A stretch of 64,000 nt of DNA from Brevibacterium ihuae (lineage in GTDB: Bacteria > Actinomycetota > Actinomycetes > Actinomycetales > Brevibacteriaceae). Location: contig NZ_FXWZ01000002.1 of NCBI RefSeq assembly GCF_900184225.1, positions 62,001 to 126,000 of the forward strand. The letters are read 5' to 3'. Positions 33,733 to 44,181 of this stretch are shown in pieces. The notes under the pieces were generated by a model, which was not told the DNA's origin, ran no database searches, and saw nothing but the letters and a program-made list of their open reading frames with translations. A program made the position numbers and the translations under genes. How positions within the stretch are numbered: the first letter of the stretch is position 1; the number at the start of each line of letters is the position of its first letter.

Positions 33733-35273
33733 TGCTGCTCTCCGAGCTCGAACTGCCCGCCGCCGTGCGCGTCCTCGGCGACCCGCACCTCGACGTCAGC
33801 GGGGTGTCCCACGACTCGCGGACCGTCGCGCCCGGCGACCTCTACGCGGCGCTGCCCGGAGCGAACGTCCACGGTGCGCGGTTCGCCCCCGAGCTCCTCC
33901 GGTCCGGCGTCCGCGCCGTCCTCACCGACGACGCCGGGCTCGCCGCGATCCGCGCCGCGCTCGCCGAGTCCGGCGAGGACGCGCTCGCCGAGCGGACGAC
34001 GTTCCTCGTCGTCGCCGACCCGCGGGCGCACCTCGGGCACATCGCCGCGCAGGTCCGCGGCACCGACCGGGAATCGCCGCAGCTCATCGGGATCACCGGG
34101 ACGAACGGCAAGACGACGACGACGTACATGGTCGACGGGCTCCTCACCGCGCTCGGGCACACCACCGGGGTCATCGGCACCGTCGCGACGCTCATCGCCG
34201 GTCGCCGGCAGTCGAGCGTGCGCACCACCCCGGAGGCGCCCGAGCTCCATGCGCTGTTCGCGCGGATGCGGGAGGCCGGCGTCGACACCTGCGCGATGGA
34301 GGTGTCCTCCCACGCGCTGAGCCAGCACCGGGTGGACGGGGCGCACTTCCGCGTCGTCGGCTTCACCAACCTCTCCCAGGACCACCTCGACTTCCACGGG
34401 TCGATGGAGGAGTACTTCGCGGCGAAGGCGCAGCTGTTCACCCCCGAGTTCGCCGACTCCGGGGTCATCGTGCTCGCCGACGACTGGGCCCGGAGGCTCG
34501 CGGACCGGGCGGAGATCCCGGTCGTGACGATCAGCCGCGATCCCGCCGACGCCCCGGACTACCGCATCACCGACGAGGCCGACGGCGCATTCACCCTGAC
34601 CGGCGCCGGGCTGAGCCTGCGCGCCCGCTCCCCGCTGCCCGGCGACTTCAACGTGCTCAACACCGCGCTCGCCCTCGTGCTCCTCCTCCGGACCGGGATC
34701 GAGCCCGCCGCGCTCGCCGCGCACGCCCGCACCTTCGGCGCCCCCGTGCCCGGCCGGATGGAGGTCGTCCACCCGGCCGACCCGCGGGTCATCGTCGACT
34801 ACTCCCACACCCCCGATGCGATCGCCCAGGTGCTCGCCGGCCTCGACGGCGGCCCCGGTCCGCTCGCCATCGTGGTCGGCGCCGGCGGCGACCGCGATCG
34901 CGGGAAGCGGCAGGCGATGGGCCGGGCCGCCGCGACCGAGGCCGACGTTGTCATCGTCACCGACGACAACCCGCGCAGCGAGGACCCGGCCGCGATCCGG
35001 GCGGCGGTGCTCGCCGGGGTCGAGCAGGCCCTCGCCGACGGCAGCGCCCGCGTCCCCCGGACGGCGGTGCGCGAGATCGGCCCGCGGGCCGAGGCGATCG
35101 CCGCGGGCATCGCCGCGGCGGGTGCCGGCGGCACGCTCGTCATCGCCGGGAAGGGGCACGAGACGGGACAGGAGATCGCCGGAGTCGTCCACGACTTCGA
35201 CGACCGCGAGCAGACACGCGCCGCGCTCGCATCACGAGGCGCGGAGACCGGAACCGGTAGAGTTCGGAAGTGA
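33732..35273 (+). CDS. murE: UDP-MurNAc-tripeptide ligase (meso-DAP adding) MurE
   Basis: Cytoplasmic ligase adding the third stem residue. 513 residues from ATG 33732; another in-frame ATG at 33723 lies only 1 bp after the GGAGG site, so 33732 (10 bp) is preferred. The ATP loop is [27 protein letters not shown] lies in the central domain; DDNPRSEDP near the C-terminus is the DNPR motif that selects meso-diaminopimelate over lysine, so the wall is predicted to be A1-gamma type. It overlaps ftsI by 1 bp; murF follows after 1 bp. Confidence 0.95.
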   Translation: MLLSELELPAAVRVLGDPHLDVSGVSHDSRTVAPGDLYAALPGANVHGARFAPELLRSGVRAVLTDDAGLAAIRAALAESGEDALAERTTFLVVADPRAHLGHIAAQVRGTDRESPQLIGITGTNGKTTTTYMVDGLLTALGHTTGVIGTVATLIAGRRQSSVRTTPEAPELHALFARMREAGVDTCAMEVSSHALSQHRVDGAHFRVVGFTNLSQDHLDFHGSMEEYFAAKAQLFTPEFADSGVIVLADDWARRLADRAEIPVVTISRDPADAPDYRITDEADGAFTLTGAGLSLRARSPLPGDFNVLNTALALVLLLRTGIEPAALAAHARTFGAPVPGRMEVVHPADPRVIVDYSHTPDAIAQVLAGLDGGPGPLAIVVGAGGDRDRGKRQAMGRAAATEADVVIVTDDNPRSEDPAAIRAAVLAGVEQALADGSARVPRTAVREIGPRAEAIAAGIAAAGAGGTLVIAGKGHETGQEIAGVVHDFDDREQTRAALASRGAETGTGRVRK

Positions 35274-35274
35274 T

Positions 35275-36726
35275 ATGAAGCGATTCTCTGTGCACGAGGT
35301 GGCCACCGCCCTCAACGGCGAGATCTACGGGATATCCCCCGACCAGGAGCTGAGCGGGGGAGTCGTCACCGACTCCCGCGAGGTGTCGCCGGGCGACATC
35401 TACGTGGCCCGCCGCGGCGAGACCGCCGACGGGCTCGACTACGCACCCGCCGCCCTCGAGGCCGGAGCCGTGCTCATCATCGCCGAGGCGGTCCCGACGG
35501 TCGACGGGGAGCACCTGCCCACCGTGCACGTCGCCGACCCCACCGCCGCGCTCGGGCACCTCGCCCGCCTCAACGTCGAAGCGCTCCGCGCCTCCGGCGA
35601 CCTCACCGTCATCGCGATCACCGGGTCGGCGGGCAAGACCACGGTCAAGGACCTCACGGCGGACCTCCTCGCCGGTCACGCGGAGACCGTGTGGCCGCCG
35701 AACTCGTACAACAACGAGGTCGGGGTGCCGCTCACCGCGATCCGCGCCGACGAATCGACCCGCTTCCTCGTCCTCGAGATGGGCGCCCGCTCGATCGGCA
35801 ACCTCGCATACCTCACCTCGCTCGTCCGGCCCGACATCGCCGTCGAGCTCAACGTCGGCAGCGCCCACGGCGGGGTGTTCGGCTCGATCGAGAACACCGC
35901 CCGGGCGAAGTCCGAGCTCGTCGAGTCCCTTGAGTCCGGCGGGACCGCCGTCCTCAACGCCGACGACCGGCGGGTCGCGGCGATGGCCGAGGTCCTCGCC
36001 GAGGGAGTCGACACCCTGTGGTTCAGCGCGGCAGGCGGGGAGGACCGCACGCCCGCGGTGCGCGCCACCGACGTCGAGGCCCATGCCTCCGGACGCACCT
36101 CCTTCACCCTCCACCTCCCGGGGGAGGAGCCGGCCGCGGTCGAGCTCGCGCTCCTCGGCGAGCACCACGTGGGCAACGCGCTGGCCGCGGCCGCGGTCGC
36201 CCATCGCTGCGGCGTGCCCGCCCGGTCGATCGTCACCACGCTCGGCACCTCGGGCGCGGCGAGCCGCTGGCGGATGGAGCTCATCGACTCCCCGAACGGC
36301 GTCACGGTGCTCAACGACGCGTACAACGCCAACCCCGACTCGATGCGCGCGAGCCTGAAGACGCTCGCCGCGATGGGCCGCGGGGACGACACCACCGGCC
36401 CGCGCCGGACCTTCGCGGTGCTCGGGGAGATGCTCGAGCTCGGCGACGACTCGGTGACCGAGCACGACTCGATCGGACGCCTCGTGGTCCGCCTCAACAT
36501 CAGCCGCACGATCGCCGTCGGCGACGGGGCGAAGCCGATCTACCAGGCCGCGAACCTCGAGGGCTCCTGGGGCAACGAGGCGGTCTGGGTGCCGAGCATC
36601 GCCGAGGCCCGCGAACTCCTCAGCGCCGAGCTCCAGCCCGGCGACATCGTCCTGTTCAAGTCCTCGCGCGACGCCGGTCTGCGCTACCTCGGAGACGAGA
36701 TCGCAGGGGTGTCGGGGCAGCAATGA
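35275..36726 (+). CDS. murF: UDP-MurNAc-tripeptide:D-Ala-D-Ala ligase MurF
   Basis: 483 residues. It adds D-Ala-D-Ala to complete the UDP-MurNAc-pentapeptide. The N-terminal substrate domain has [15 protein letters not shown], the ATP loop is [13 protein letters not shown], and the central domain has [12 protein letters not shown] and [16 protein letters not shown]. The C-terminus has [20 protein letters not shown] lies 5 bp before the ATG at 35275. Its stop overlaps the mraY start by 4 bp (ATGA). Confidence 0.95.
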   Translation: MKRFSVHEVATALNGEIYGISPDQELSGGVVTDSREVSPGDIYVARRGETADGLDYAPAALEAGAVLIIAEAVPTVDGEHLPTVHVADPTAALGHLARLNVEALRASGDLTVIAITGSAGKTTVKDLTADLLAGHAETVWPPNSYNNEVGVPLTAIRADESTRFLVLEMGARSIGNLAYLTSLVRPDIAVELNVGSAHGGVFGSIENTARAKSELVESLESGGTAVLNADDRRVAAMAEVLAEGVDTLWFSAAGGEDRTPAVRATDVEAHASGRTSFTLHLPGEEPAAVELALLGEHHVGNALAAAAVAHRCGVPARSIVTTLGTSGAASRWRMELIDSPNGVTVLNDAYNANPDSMRASLKTLAAMGRGDDTTGPRRTFAVLGEMLELGDDSVTEHDSIGRLVVRLNISRTIAVGDGAKPIYQAANLEGSWGNEAVWVPSIAEARELLSAELQPGDIVLFKSSRDAGLRYLGDEIAGVSGQQ

Positions 36727-37811
36727 TCGCCGTCATCCTCGCCGCGTGCCTGAGCCTGCTCCTCACGCTCATCGGCACGCCCCTCTTCATCCGGATGCTC
36801 GTCAAGCGCGGATACGGCCAGTTCATCCGCGACGACGGCCCGGAGACCCACGCGACGAAGCGCGGCACGCCGACCATGGGCGGCGTCGTCATCATCGGGG
36901 CCGCGCTCATCTCGTACTTCGCCTCCCATCTCCTCACCGGATCGCACCCCACGCCGTCGGGCGTGCTCGTCCTGTGGCTCGCCGCCGGACTCGGCGCGGT
37001 CGGGTTCCTCGACGACTACATCAAGGTCTCCAAGCAGCGCTCGCTCGGCCTCAAGCCCCTCGGCAAGCTCGTGGGGCAGGGATTCGTCGGGATCAGCTTC
37101 GCGGTCCTCGCACTGCAGTTCCCCAACGAGTACGGGCAGACCCCGGCATCGACCACGATCTCGTTCGTCCGCGACACCGCGCTCGACCTCGCGTTCGCCG
37201 GGCCGATCCTCGGCCTCATCGTCTTCATCGTGTGGGCGAACCTCATCGTCACCGCGGTGTCGAACGCGGTCAACCTCACCGACGGCCTCGACGGACTCGC
37301 CTCCGGCGCGGCCGCCGTCGTATTCGCCGGCTTCGTCATCATCACCACGTGGCAGTCCACCCAGAACTGCAATCTCATGACCGAGATCCGCGACGGCTGC
37401 TACTACATGCGGGACCCGCGCGATCTCACGATCGTCGGCGCGGCGATGGCCGCGGCCTGCATCGGGTTCCTGTGGTGGAACGCCTCGCCCGCGAAGATCT
37501 TCATGGGCGACACGGGCTCGCTCGCGATCGGCGGTGCGATCGCCGGGCTCGCGATCATGTCGCGCACCGAGCTCCTCCTCATCATCATGGGCGGGCTGTT
37601 CGTCCTCATCACCCTGAGCGTCATCATCCAGGTCGCCTCGTTCAAGCTCACCGGCAAGCGGGTGTTCCGGATGGCCCCGCTCCAGCACCACTTCGAGCTC
37701 ATCGGCTGGGCCGAGGTGACGATCGTCGTCCGGTTCTGGATCATCGCGCTGCTCTTCGTCGTCGCCGCCGTCGGCCTGTTCTACGCGGAGTGGGTGTCCC
37801 ACCTTGACTGA
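36723..37811 (+). CDS. mraY: Phospho-MurNAc-pentapeptide transferase MraY
   Basis: 362-residue integral membrane enzyme making lipid I from UDP-MurNAc-pentapeptide and undecaprenyl phosphate. About ten hydrophobic helices. Catalytic and family motifs: GTPTMGG near the N-terminus, FLDDYIKVS (the DD pair), [22 protein letters not shown], and [10 protein letters not shown] close to the end. Start ATG 36723 overlaps murF; the stop overlaps the murD TTG by 8 bp. Confidence 0.96.
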   Translation: MIAVILAACLSLLLTLIGTPLFIRMLVKRGYGQFIRDDGPETHATKRGTPTMGGVVIIGAALISYFASHLLTGSHPTPSGVLVLWLAAGLGAVGFLDDYIKVSKQRSLGLKPLGKLVGQGFVGISFAVLALQFPNEYGQTPASTTISFVRDTALDLAFAGPILGLIVFIVWANLIVTAVSNAVNLTDGLDGLASGAAAVVFAGFVIITTWQSTQNCNLMTEIRDGCYYMRDPRDLTIVGAAMAAACIGFLWWNASPAKIFMGDTGSLAIGGAIAGLAIMSRTELLLIIMGGLFVLITLSVIIQVASFKLTGKRVFRMAPLQHHFELIGWAEVTIVVRFWIIALLFVVAAVGLFYAEWVSHLD

Positions 37812-39396
37812 GACGCTCGATCCCACCGCCGCCGACGGCCCGCCCCCGGTGCTCCCGCCGGGTGCCGAGCCGGTCGACTACCCGAACGCCGCGGCGATCC
37901 CCGCCGCGCTCCACGGCCCCGAATCCTCGCTCGCCGGGATCACCGTCGTCGTCACCGGCCTCGGCGTGTCCGGGTACCCCGCAGCGGTCCACCTCGCCGA
38001 GCGCGGTGCGGAGGTCATCGTCGTCGACGGCGACACCGCCCGCGACCGGTCCGAGTACGAAGCGATCCTCGCGGTGTTCGACGTCGACATCCGGCGCGGG
38101 CCCGAGCACGTCTCCGAGGTGCCGACCGGCCGCTCCGGGCGCACCCCCGATCTCGTCGTCACCTCCCCGGGATGGCGACCCGACCAGCCGCTGCTCGCCG
38201 CGGCCGCCGCCCGCGGCATCCCGGTGATCGGCGAGGTCGAGCTCGCCTGGCGGGTGCGCGGGGCGAACTCCGCGCCCTGGCTCGTCGTCACCGGGACGAA
38301 CGGGAAGACCACGACGACGACGATGCTCGAATCGATGCTCCGCGTCGCCGGCCTCGACGTGCGCGCGTGCGGGAACATCGGGGCCCCGCTCCTCGAGGCG
38401 GTGCTCGATCCCGACGCCGAGGTGCTCGCGATCGAGCTCTCGAGCTTCCAGCTCCACTGGCAGTTCTCGATGTGCGCCGAGGCCGCCGCCGTGCTCAACA
38501 TCGCCGCAGACCACCTCGACTGGCACGGCAGCGCGGAGGCGTACGCCGCCGACAAGGGCCGCGCCTACACGAACGTGCGCACCGCGTGCGTGTTCAACGT
38601 CGACGATCCGGCGACCCGGGCGCTTGTCGAGGACGCCGAGGTCATCGCCGGTGCCCGCGCCGTCGGCTTCTCCTCCTCCGTCCCCGGCCCCGGGGAGCTC
38701 GGCGTCGTCGAGGACCTGCTCGTCGACCGGGCCTTCATCCCGCAGCGCTACTCCGCCGCCGCGGAGCTCGCCGCGCTCGCCGACGTCGCGCGGGCCTCGG
38801 GCACCCCCGACGCCCCCGCCGCGCCGCACCAGGTCGCCAACGCGCTCGCCGCCGCCGCGCTCGCCCGCGCGGTGGGCGTGCCCCCGGCAGCCGTGCGCGA
38901 CGGGCTGCGCGCCCACGCCGCGGGCGGCCACCGGCTCGCGCTCGTCGCCGAGCACCGCGGCTGCCGCTGGTTCGACGACTCGAAGGCGACGAATCCGCAC
39001 GCCGCGGACGCCGCGTTGCGCGCCTTCGACGACATCGTGTGGATCGCCGGCGGACTCGCCAAGGGCGCGGAGTACGGGGACCTCGTCGCCGCCCACGCCC
39101 ACCGCCTGCGCGCCGTCGTCCTCATCGGCGAGGACCGCGCGCCGCTGCGCTCCGCCCTGGCCGCGCACGCGCCCGAGGTCTCCGTCCACGAGGTCGACCT
39201 CCCGGTCTCCGAGCTCGCCCCGGCCGAGCGCGGCGGCCCGGTGATGGACCGCGCGGTCGACCTCGCGCTCGCCGCCGCCCGGCCCGGCGACACCGTGCTG
39301 CTCGCTCCGGCGGCCGCGAGCATGGACCAGTTCCTCGACTACGCCGCCCGCGGCGACGCCTTCGCCCGCGCCGTGCACGAGCGTGCGGAGGCCTGA
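37804..39396 (+). CDS. murD: UDP-MurNAc-L-Ala:D-Glu ligase MurD
   Basis: 530 residues, somewhat long because of a Pro-rich N-terminal extension of about 40 residues. It adds D-glutamate to UDP-MurNAc-L-alanine. NAD-fold-like N-terminus [24 protein letters not shown] loop [36 protein letters not shown], and [11 protein letters not shown] in the C-terminal domain. The start appears to be TTG 37804, inside mraY, because no ATG or GTG in this frame fits before the conserved region and the frame needs the TTG. Confidence 0.92.
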   Translation: MTETLDPTAADGPPPVLPPGAEPVDYPNAAAIPAALHGPESSLAGITVVVTGLGVSGYPAAVHLAERGAEVIVVDGDTARDRSEYEAILAVFDVDIRRGPEHVSEVPTGRSGRTPDLVVTSPGWRPDQPLLAAAAARGIPVIGEVELAWRVRGANSAPWLVVTGTNGKTTTTTMLESMLRVAGLDVRACGNIGAPLLEAVLDPDAEVLAIELSSFQLHWQFSMCAEAAAVLNIAADHLDWHGSAEAYAADKGRAYTNVRTACVFNVDDPATRALVEDAEVIAGARAVGFSSSVPGPGELGVVEDLLVDRAFIPQRYSAAAELAALADVARASGTPDAPAAPHQVANALAAAALARAVGVPPAAVRDGLRAHAAGGHRLALVAEHRGCRWFDDSKATNPHAADAALRAFDDIVWIAGGLAKGAEYGDLVAAHAHRLRAVVLIGEDRAPLRSALAAHAPEVSVHEVDLPVSELAPAERGGPVMDRAVDLALAAARPGDTVLLAPAAASMDQFLDYAARGDAFARAVHERAEA

Positions 39397-40700
39397 TGAG
39401 CAGCCCGGGGAGGACCGCACCGCGGACCGGCGGCGCCCGCGCCCGCCGCACTCGACCGCAGGATTTCCTGCGCCGTGAGGACGGGCTGATCGCGGCGCTG
39501 CGCCGCATCCACGACCTGCCGGTGACGAGCTTCTACCTCGTCCTCGCCTCGACGCTCGCCCTCACCGCGATCGGCCTGACCATGGTGCTCTCCGCCTCGT
39601 CGATCACCGCGTACGCCGGCGGGGAGGGCTCGTCCTTCTCCGTGTTCGCGCGCCAGGCGGTGTTCGCCGTCGTCGGGCTCATCGCGATGATCAGTGCGGC
39701 GTCCTGCACGCCGCGCATCTGGCGGGCGCTCGCGGTGCCGGCGATCGTCCTCGGCGTCGGCCTCCAGGTGCTGCCGTTCGTCCCGGGGCTCGGGCGCACC
39801 GTCAACGGATCGACGAGCTGGGTCTCGATCGGCGGCATCCAGGGCCAGCCCGCGGAGTTCGTCAAGGTCGCGCTCGCACTATGGCTCGGGGTGTTCCTCG
39901 CCAACCGGGCCCGCCACCTCGCGGAGTTCCGGACGCTCCTCCCGGTGATCGCGGTGCTCGGCCTCGTGCTCGGCTTCATCCTCTACGGCCGCGACCTCGG
40001 GACCGGACTCATCATCATGGGCCTCGCCCTCGGCGCGCTGTTCGTCGGGGGAGTGCCGTGGAAGTACTTCCTCACCGCCCTCGCTGGGATCGGCGCCCTC
40101 GTCGTCCTCCTCGTCGTCACGAGCGCGAACCGGATGGCCCGCGTCAAGGCGATGTTCGGCGCCGCCGACCCGGCCGCCGCCGACCCGCTCGGCCAGCACT
40201 GGCAGTCGAACCACGGGCTCTACGCGCTCGCCTCCGGCGGCTGGTTCGGGGTCGGCCTGGGCGCGAGCCGCGAGAAGTGGTCGTGGCTGCCCGAGGCGCA
40301 CAACGACTTCATCTTCGCGATCATCGGCGAGGAGCTCGGCCTCCTCGGCTCGTTCGTCGTCCTCCTCCTGTTCGCCGCGCTCGGCTACGGTCTCATCCGG
40401 ATCGTCATGCGCTCCCGCGACCGCTTCGTGCAGACCACGACCGCCGCGGTGTTCATGTGGATCGTCGGCCAGGCCCTCGTCAACATCGGCGTCGTCGCCG
40501 GGGTGCTGCCGGTCATCGGCGTCCCGCTCCCGCTCGTGTCATCCGGAGGCTCCGCGCTGCTCGCCACCCTCATCGCGATCGGCATGGTGCTCTCCTTCGC
40601 CCGGACGGAGGACGGCGCCCGCGAGGCGATGCGCGCCCAGTCCACGCGGGTCCGCAGCTCGCTCGCCGTCCTGGCCCGTCGCCCCGTCCGCTCCACGTGA
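39396..40700 (+). CDS. ftsW: Septal peptidoglycan polymerase FtsW (SEDS)
   Basis: 434 residues with about ten transmembrane helices. SEDS glycosyltransferase that polymerises lipid II with FtsI. A basic N-terminal tail of about 45 residues ([14 protein letters not shown]), then SEDS motifs: GRTVNGSTSWVSIGG, QPAEFVKVALALW, the catalytic Asp loop YGRDLGTGLIIMG, LPEAHNDFIFAIIGEELG, and GVPLPLVSSGGSALL. ATG 39396 overlaps the murD stop by 1 bp. murG follows after 7 bp. Confidence 0.95.
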   Translation: MSSPGRTAPRTGGARARRTRPQDFLRREDGLIAALRRIHDLPVTSFYLVLASTLALTAIGLTMVLSASSITAYAGGEGSSFSVFARQAVFAVVGLIAMISAASCTPRIWRALAVPAIVLGVGLQVLPFVPGLGRTVNGSTSWVSIGGIQGQPAEFVKVALALWLGVFLANRARHLAEFRTLLPVIAVLGLVLGFILYGRDLGTGLIIMGLALGALFVGGVPWKYFLTALAGIGALVVLLVVTSANRMARVKAMFGAADPAAADPLGQHWQSNHGLYALASGGWFGVGLGASREKWSWLPEAHNDFIFAIIGEELGLLGSFVVLLLFAALGYGLIRIVMRSRDRFVQTTTAAVFMWIVGQALVNIGVVAGVLPVIGVPLPLVSSGGSALLATLIAIGMVLSFARTEDGAREAMRAQSTRVRSSLAVLARRPVRST

Positions 40701-40707
40701 GGAAACC

Positions 40708-43302
40708 ATGTCCCTGACCGTCCTGTTCGCCGGCGGCGGCACCACCGGCCACGTCTCGCCGATGCTTGCCGTCGCCGACGACCTGCGCTTCCAGGATCCG
40801 GAGGCGCGGATCATCATGCTCGGCACCGCCGAGGGCCTCGAGACCCGACTCGTGCCCGCTGCCGGGTTCGAGCTGCTCACCATCGACAAGGTGCCTGCGC
40901 CGCGCCGCATCGACGCCTCGCTCGTGCGCTTCCCGGGCCGGCTGCTCGGCACGGTGTCCGCCGTCACCCGGATCATCCGCGAGCGCGGGGTCGACGTCGT
41001 CGTCGGCGTCGGCGGCTACGTGTCGAGCCCGGCCTATCTCGCCGCGCGCCGCACCGGCACCCCGATCGTCGTCCACGAGGCGAACGCCCGGCCGGGTCTG
41101 GCCAACCGCCTCGGCGCCCGCCTCACCCCCGAGCGGCGCGTCGGCTACACCTTCGCGAGCACCCCGCTGCCCGGGGTCCACGTCGGGATGCCGATGCGGC
41201 ACGCGATCGAGGCGATCGACCGCTCCGCTCCGGACCAGCGCGCCGCCGGAGCGCACGCACTCGGCCTCGACCCGCAGCGCCGCACCCTCGTCGTCACCGG
41301 CGGCTCGCTCGGGGCGCAGGCGATGAACGAGGCGTTCCGCGAGGCGATGCCCGATCTCATGGCCGCCGGGGCCCAGGTGCTCCACATCACCGGTGCCGGC
41401 AAGGGCGCCGAGCTCGCTGCGGCCGCCGAGCGGTACCACGGCTACCACGTCGTCGACTACGTCGACGGGATGGAGCACGTCTACGCCGCGGCCGACCTCC
41501 TCATCTGCCGTGCCGGCGCCGGCACCGTCGCCGAGGTCACGACCGTGCAGGCACCCGCGATCTACGTCCCGCTGCCGATCGGCAACGGTGAGCAGCGGCT
41601 CAACGCCGCCGACGCGGCGACGGCCGGGGCCGCCCGGGTCATCGAGGACGCCGACTTCACCGCCGCGACCATCCGCGACCGGGTGATCCCGCTCGTCACC
41701 GACGACGCGGAGCTCGCCGCGATGGCCGAGGCCGCCCGCAGCATGGTCTTCCCGACCGCTGCGGCGCGCACCATGGTGGAGATGATCTACGAGGCCGTCG
41801 GCCGGCCCCACCCCGGCCGCCCGTACCCGCCCGAGCGGCGGACCCGGGCCGAGCGCGCCCGGGTCCGCCGCTCGGGCGGGTACGGGCAGCGAGGGACACG
41901 CATGACCGAGGCCATCGTGCCGGCCGCCGAGCTCGGCCGGGTGCACTTCATCGGGATCGGCGGCGCCGGGATGTCCGGCATCGCGCGGATCATGCTCATG
42001 CGCGGCATGAGCGTCTCCGGCTCCGACGCCAAGGACTCGAGCGTCGTGACGACGCTGCGCGCGCAGGGCGCCCAGATCGCGATCGGACAGCGCGCGGAGA
42101 ACATCGCCGGCGCCGACACCGTCGTGGTGTCCTCGGCGATCCGGGAGTCCAATCCCGAGCTCGCCGCGGCGCGCGACGCCGGGTTGCGGATCATCCACCG
42201 CTCGATGGCGCTCGCCTCCCTCATGGTCGACCGCCGCGCCGTCGCGATCGCCGGCACCCACGGCAAGACGACGACGACGTCGATGACGACCGTCGTGCTC
42301 CAGGCCTGCGGGGCGGATCCCTCGTTCGTCATCGGCGGCGTCCTCACCGCGACCGGCACCAACGCCCACGACGGCTCCGGGGACGTGTTCGTCGCGGAGG
42401 CCGACGAGTCCGACGGCTCCTTCCTCCTCTACGAGCCCGCGGTCGGGGTCATCACCAACGTCGAGGCCGACCATCTCGATCACTACGGCACCTGGGAGGC
42501 GGTGCGCCAAGCGTTCGTCGACTTCTGCTCCCGGACCGCCGAGCGCGGCGGGACCGTCATCGTGTGCGCCGACGACGAGGGCTCGCGCGAGATCGGTCTG
42601 CGCGCCCGGGCGGCGGGCGCCTCGATCCTGTTCTACGGAACCTCCGAGGACGCCGACGCGCGGATCGTCGACCTCGAGCTCGGCCGCGCCGGGACCCGGT
42701 TCGGGCTCGAGCTCGACGGCACGGTCCACGGGCCGATCACCCTCCACCAGCCGGGCGCGTACAACGCCGCGAACGCCGCCGCCGCCCTGTGCGTCGCCGC
42801 TGAGCTCGGTCTCGATCTCGGAGCAGCGATCAGCGGGGTCGAGTCGTTCGGCGGCACCCGTCGCCGCTTCGAGCTGCGCGGCACCGAGAGCGGCGTGCGC
42901 GTCTACGACGACTACGCCCACCACCCGACGGAGGTCGCCGCGGTGCTCACCGCCGCCCGCTCGGTGGTCGACCCCGGTGGGCGGGTGCACGTGATCTTCC
43001 AGCCGCACCTGTTCTCCCGCACGCAGAACTTCCGGACCGAGTTCGGCCGCGCGCTCGGCATCGCCGACGAGGTCGTCGTGCTCGACGTGTTCCCCGCCCG
43101 CGAGGATCCGATCCCCGGGGTCACCGGGGCGATCATCGCCGCCGAGGTGCCGCACGAGAACGTGACTTTCCTCCCGTCCTTCGCCGACGCGGTGCCCTAC
43201 GTCCGCGATCGCGTGCGTCCCGGCGACGTCGTCATCACCGCGGGCGCCGGCGACGTGACCCTGCTCGGCCCCGAGCTCGTGGCGGCCCTGGGCGGGTCGT
43301 GA
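40708..43302 (+). CDS. murG-murC: MurG-MurC fusion: glycosyltransferase plus UDP-MurNAc:L-Ala ligase
   Basis: One open frame of 864 codons. Residues 1 to about 370 are a complete MurG (GGGTTGHVSPMLAVA, GVGGYVSSPAYLAAR, GGSLGAQAMN, RAGAGTVAEV, PLPIGNGEQRLNA), which makes lipid II at the membrane. Residues about 371-398 are an Arg/Pro-rich linker. From M399 a complete MurC follows (GIGGAGMSGIARIML, GTHGKTTTTSMT, EADESDGSFL, YDDYAHHPTEV), which adds L-alanine to UDP-MurNAc in the cytoplasm. No stop separates them. GAGGGA 5 bp before the in-frame ATG at 41902 could also make free MurC. GAGGAA precedes ATG 40708. Both enzymes are full length. A sequencing error that removed a stop cannot be excluded. 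Confidence 0.9.
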   Translation: MSLTVLFAGGGTTGHVSPMLAVADDLRFQDPEARIIMLGTAEGLETRLVPAAGFELLTIDKVPAPRRIDASLVRFPGRLLGTVSAVTRIIRERGVDVVVGVGGYVSSPAYLAARRTGTPIVVHEANARPGLANRLGARLTPERRVGYTFASTPLPGVHVGMPMRHAIEAIDRSAPDQRAAGAHALGLDPQRRTLVVTGGSLGAQAMNEAFREAMPDLMAAGAQVLHITGAGKGAELAAAAERYHGYHVVDYVDGMEHVYAAADLLICRAGAGTVAEVTTVQAPAIYVPLPIGNGEQRLNAADAATAGAARVIEDADFTAATIRDRVIPLVTDDAELAAMAEAARSMVFPTAAARTMVEMIYEAVGRPHPGRPYPPERRTRAERARVRRSGGYGQRGTRMTEAIVPAAELGRVHFIGIGGAGMSGIARIMLMRGMSVSGSDAKDSSVVTTLRAQGAQIAIGQRAENIAGADTVVVSSAIRESNPELAAARDAGLRIIHRSMALASLMVDRRAVAIAGTHGKTTTTSMTTVVLQACGADPSFVIGGVLTATGTNAHDGSGDVFVAEADESDGSFLLYEPAVGVITNVEADHLDHYGTWEAVRQAFVDFCSRTAERGGTVIVCADDEGSREIGLRARAAGASILFYGTSEDADARIVDLELGRAGTRFGLELDGTVHGPITLHQPGAYNAANAAAALCVAAELGLDLGAAISGVESFGGTRRRFELRGTESGVRVYDDYAHHPTEVAAVLTAARSVVDPGGRVHVIFQPHLFSRTQNFRTEFGRALGIADEVVVLDVFPAREDPIPGVTGAIIAAEVPHENVTFLPSFADAVPYVRDRVRPGDVVITAGAGDVTLLGPELVAALGGS
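41819..41887 (+). repeat. Perfect 31-bp inverted repeat at the murG-murC junction
   Basis: 41819-41849 is the exact reverse complement of 41857-41887; the loop is CGAGCGC (41850-41856). It encodes most of the linker between MurG and MurC and is followed 3 bp later by the internal ribosome site. The RNA would form an extremely stable hairpin inside the fused coding region. Confidence 0.9.
41891..41896 (+). promoter_or_regulatory. Internal ribosome-binding site for murC
   Basis: GAGGGA, 5 bp before the in-frame ATG 41902 where MurC similarity begins. It suggests that MurC may be translated separately as well as within the fusion. Confidence 0.55.
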
Positions 43303-44021
43303 GCACGGCGAGCCTCGCGGACCGGCTCGCCGCCCGCAGGCGCGCTCGGATCCGCACCTGGGCGATCGTCGGCGCGGTCGCGGCCCTCGTCCTCGGGCTC
43401 GCGGCGGCGGCATGGTTCACCCCGGTGCTCGAGCTGCGCGCCGTCGAGGTCACCGGTGCCGAGCTCACCGACCCGGCGGAGGTCGAGGACGCGGTCCTGG
43501 CCTCCCACGGCGGCACCCCGCTGCCGCAGATCCGCCTCTCCCGCGTCGAGGACGAGCTCGTCTCCGCGTTCCCCAAGGCGGCGAGCGTCGAGGTCGGCTG
43601 GGCCGGCCCGAACGCGCTGTCGGTCGCAGTGACCGATCGGGAGCCCGTGCTCGCGGTGCCCGCCGACGGCGGCTGGGACCGCTACGACGTCGACGGCGAG
43701 GTCATCGACTCCGTCGCCGACGAGCCGAAGGGCCTCCCGGTCCTCGCCCTCGAGGACGACGCCGACGTCCCCGGCGCGGTGAGCGCCGTCGTCGCCTTCC
43801 TCGACGCGGTGCCCGCCGAGCAGCGCGCCGGGGTCACCTCGATGAGCGCCGGCTCCGGCCGCGACCTTCGGATGCGCTACGACCACGAGGGCACCGAGGT
43901 CACCGTGCTGTTCGGCTCGCCGGAGGACGCCGCCCGGAAGTTCGAGGTCGCCCGCGCGCTCATGGCGACCGGCGCCACCGAGATCGACGTGTCCGTGCCC
44001 GAGGTGCCCGTCACCCGCTGA
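43299..44021 (+). CDS. ftsQ: Cell division protein FtsQ (POTRA-type)
   Basis: 240 residues, bitopic. A short basic cytoplasmic tail ([11 protein letters not shown]), one transmembrane helix (about 25-44), a POTRA domain ([21 protein letters not shown], about 48-118) and the FtsQ/DivIB beta domain. It bridges FtsL/FtsB to the early divisome. GTG 43299 overlaps the murC stop (GTGA). Last gene before a 160-bp gap with a separate ftsZ promoter. Confidence 0.9.
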   Translation: MSTASLADRLAARRRARIRTWAIVGAVAALVLGLAAAAWFTPVLELRAVEVTGAELTDPAEVEDAVLASHGGTPLPQIRLSRVEDELVSAFPKAASVEVGWAGPNALSVAVTDREPVLAVPADGGWDRYDVDGEVIDSVADEPKGLPVLALEDDADVPGAVSAVVAFLDAVPAEQRAGVTSMSAGSGRDLRMRYDHEGTEVTVLFGSPEDAARKFEVARALMATGATEIDVSVPEVPVTR

Positions 44022-44088
44022 GGCCGGGCCGCCGGCGGGCGGCGGGGACATTTCGGCCAATCCCCGGCGGACACACCGGGTGCGATGG

Positions 44089-44117
44089 TTGCACCCGGAC
44101 GGCGATCCCCATAGCGT
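44089..44117 (+). promoter_or_regulatory. ftsZ promoter
   Basis: TTGCAC (44089-44094), exactly 17 bp, TAGCGT (44112-44117). Both hexamers fit the primary-sigma consensus of Actinobacteria. The predicted leader is about 58 nt. CCGGGTGC and GCACCCGG can pair around the -35, a possible hairpin for read-through from ftsQ. Confidence 0.6.
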
Positions 44118-44181
44118 CGACCCGAAGGCACAAAAGCCGGAGCGCCCCGCGCGGGCCCGATGCGTCGAAAGAGGAACCGAC

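Noticed and set aside
32358-35273. 971-residue version of MurE beginning inside ftsI
   Set aside because: The first 458 codons are an off-frame reading of ftsI. MurE similarity and the GGAGG site place the start at 33732.
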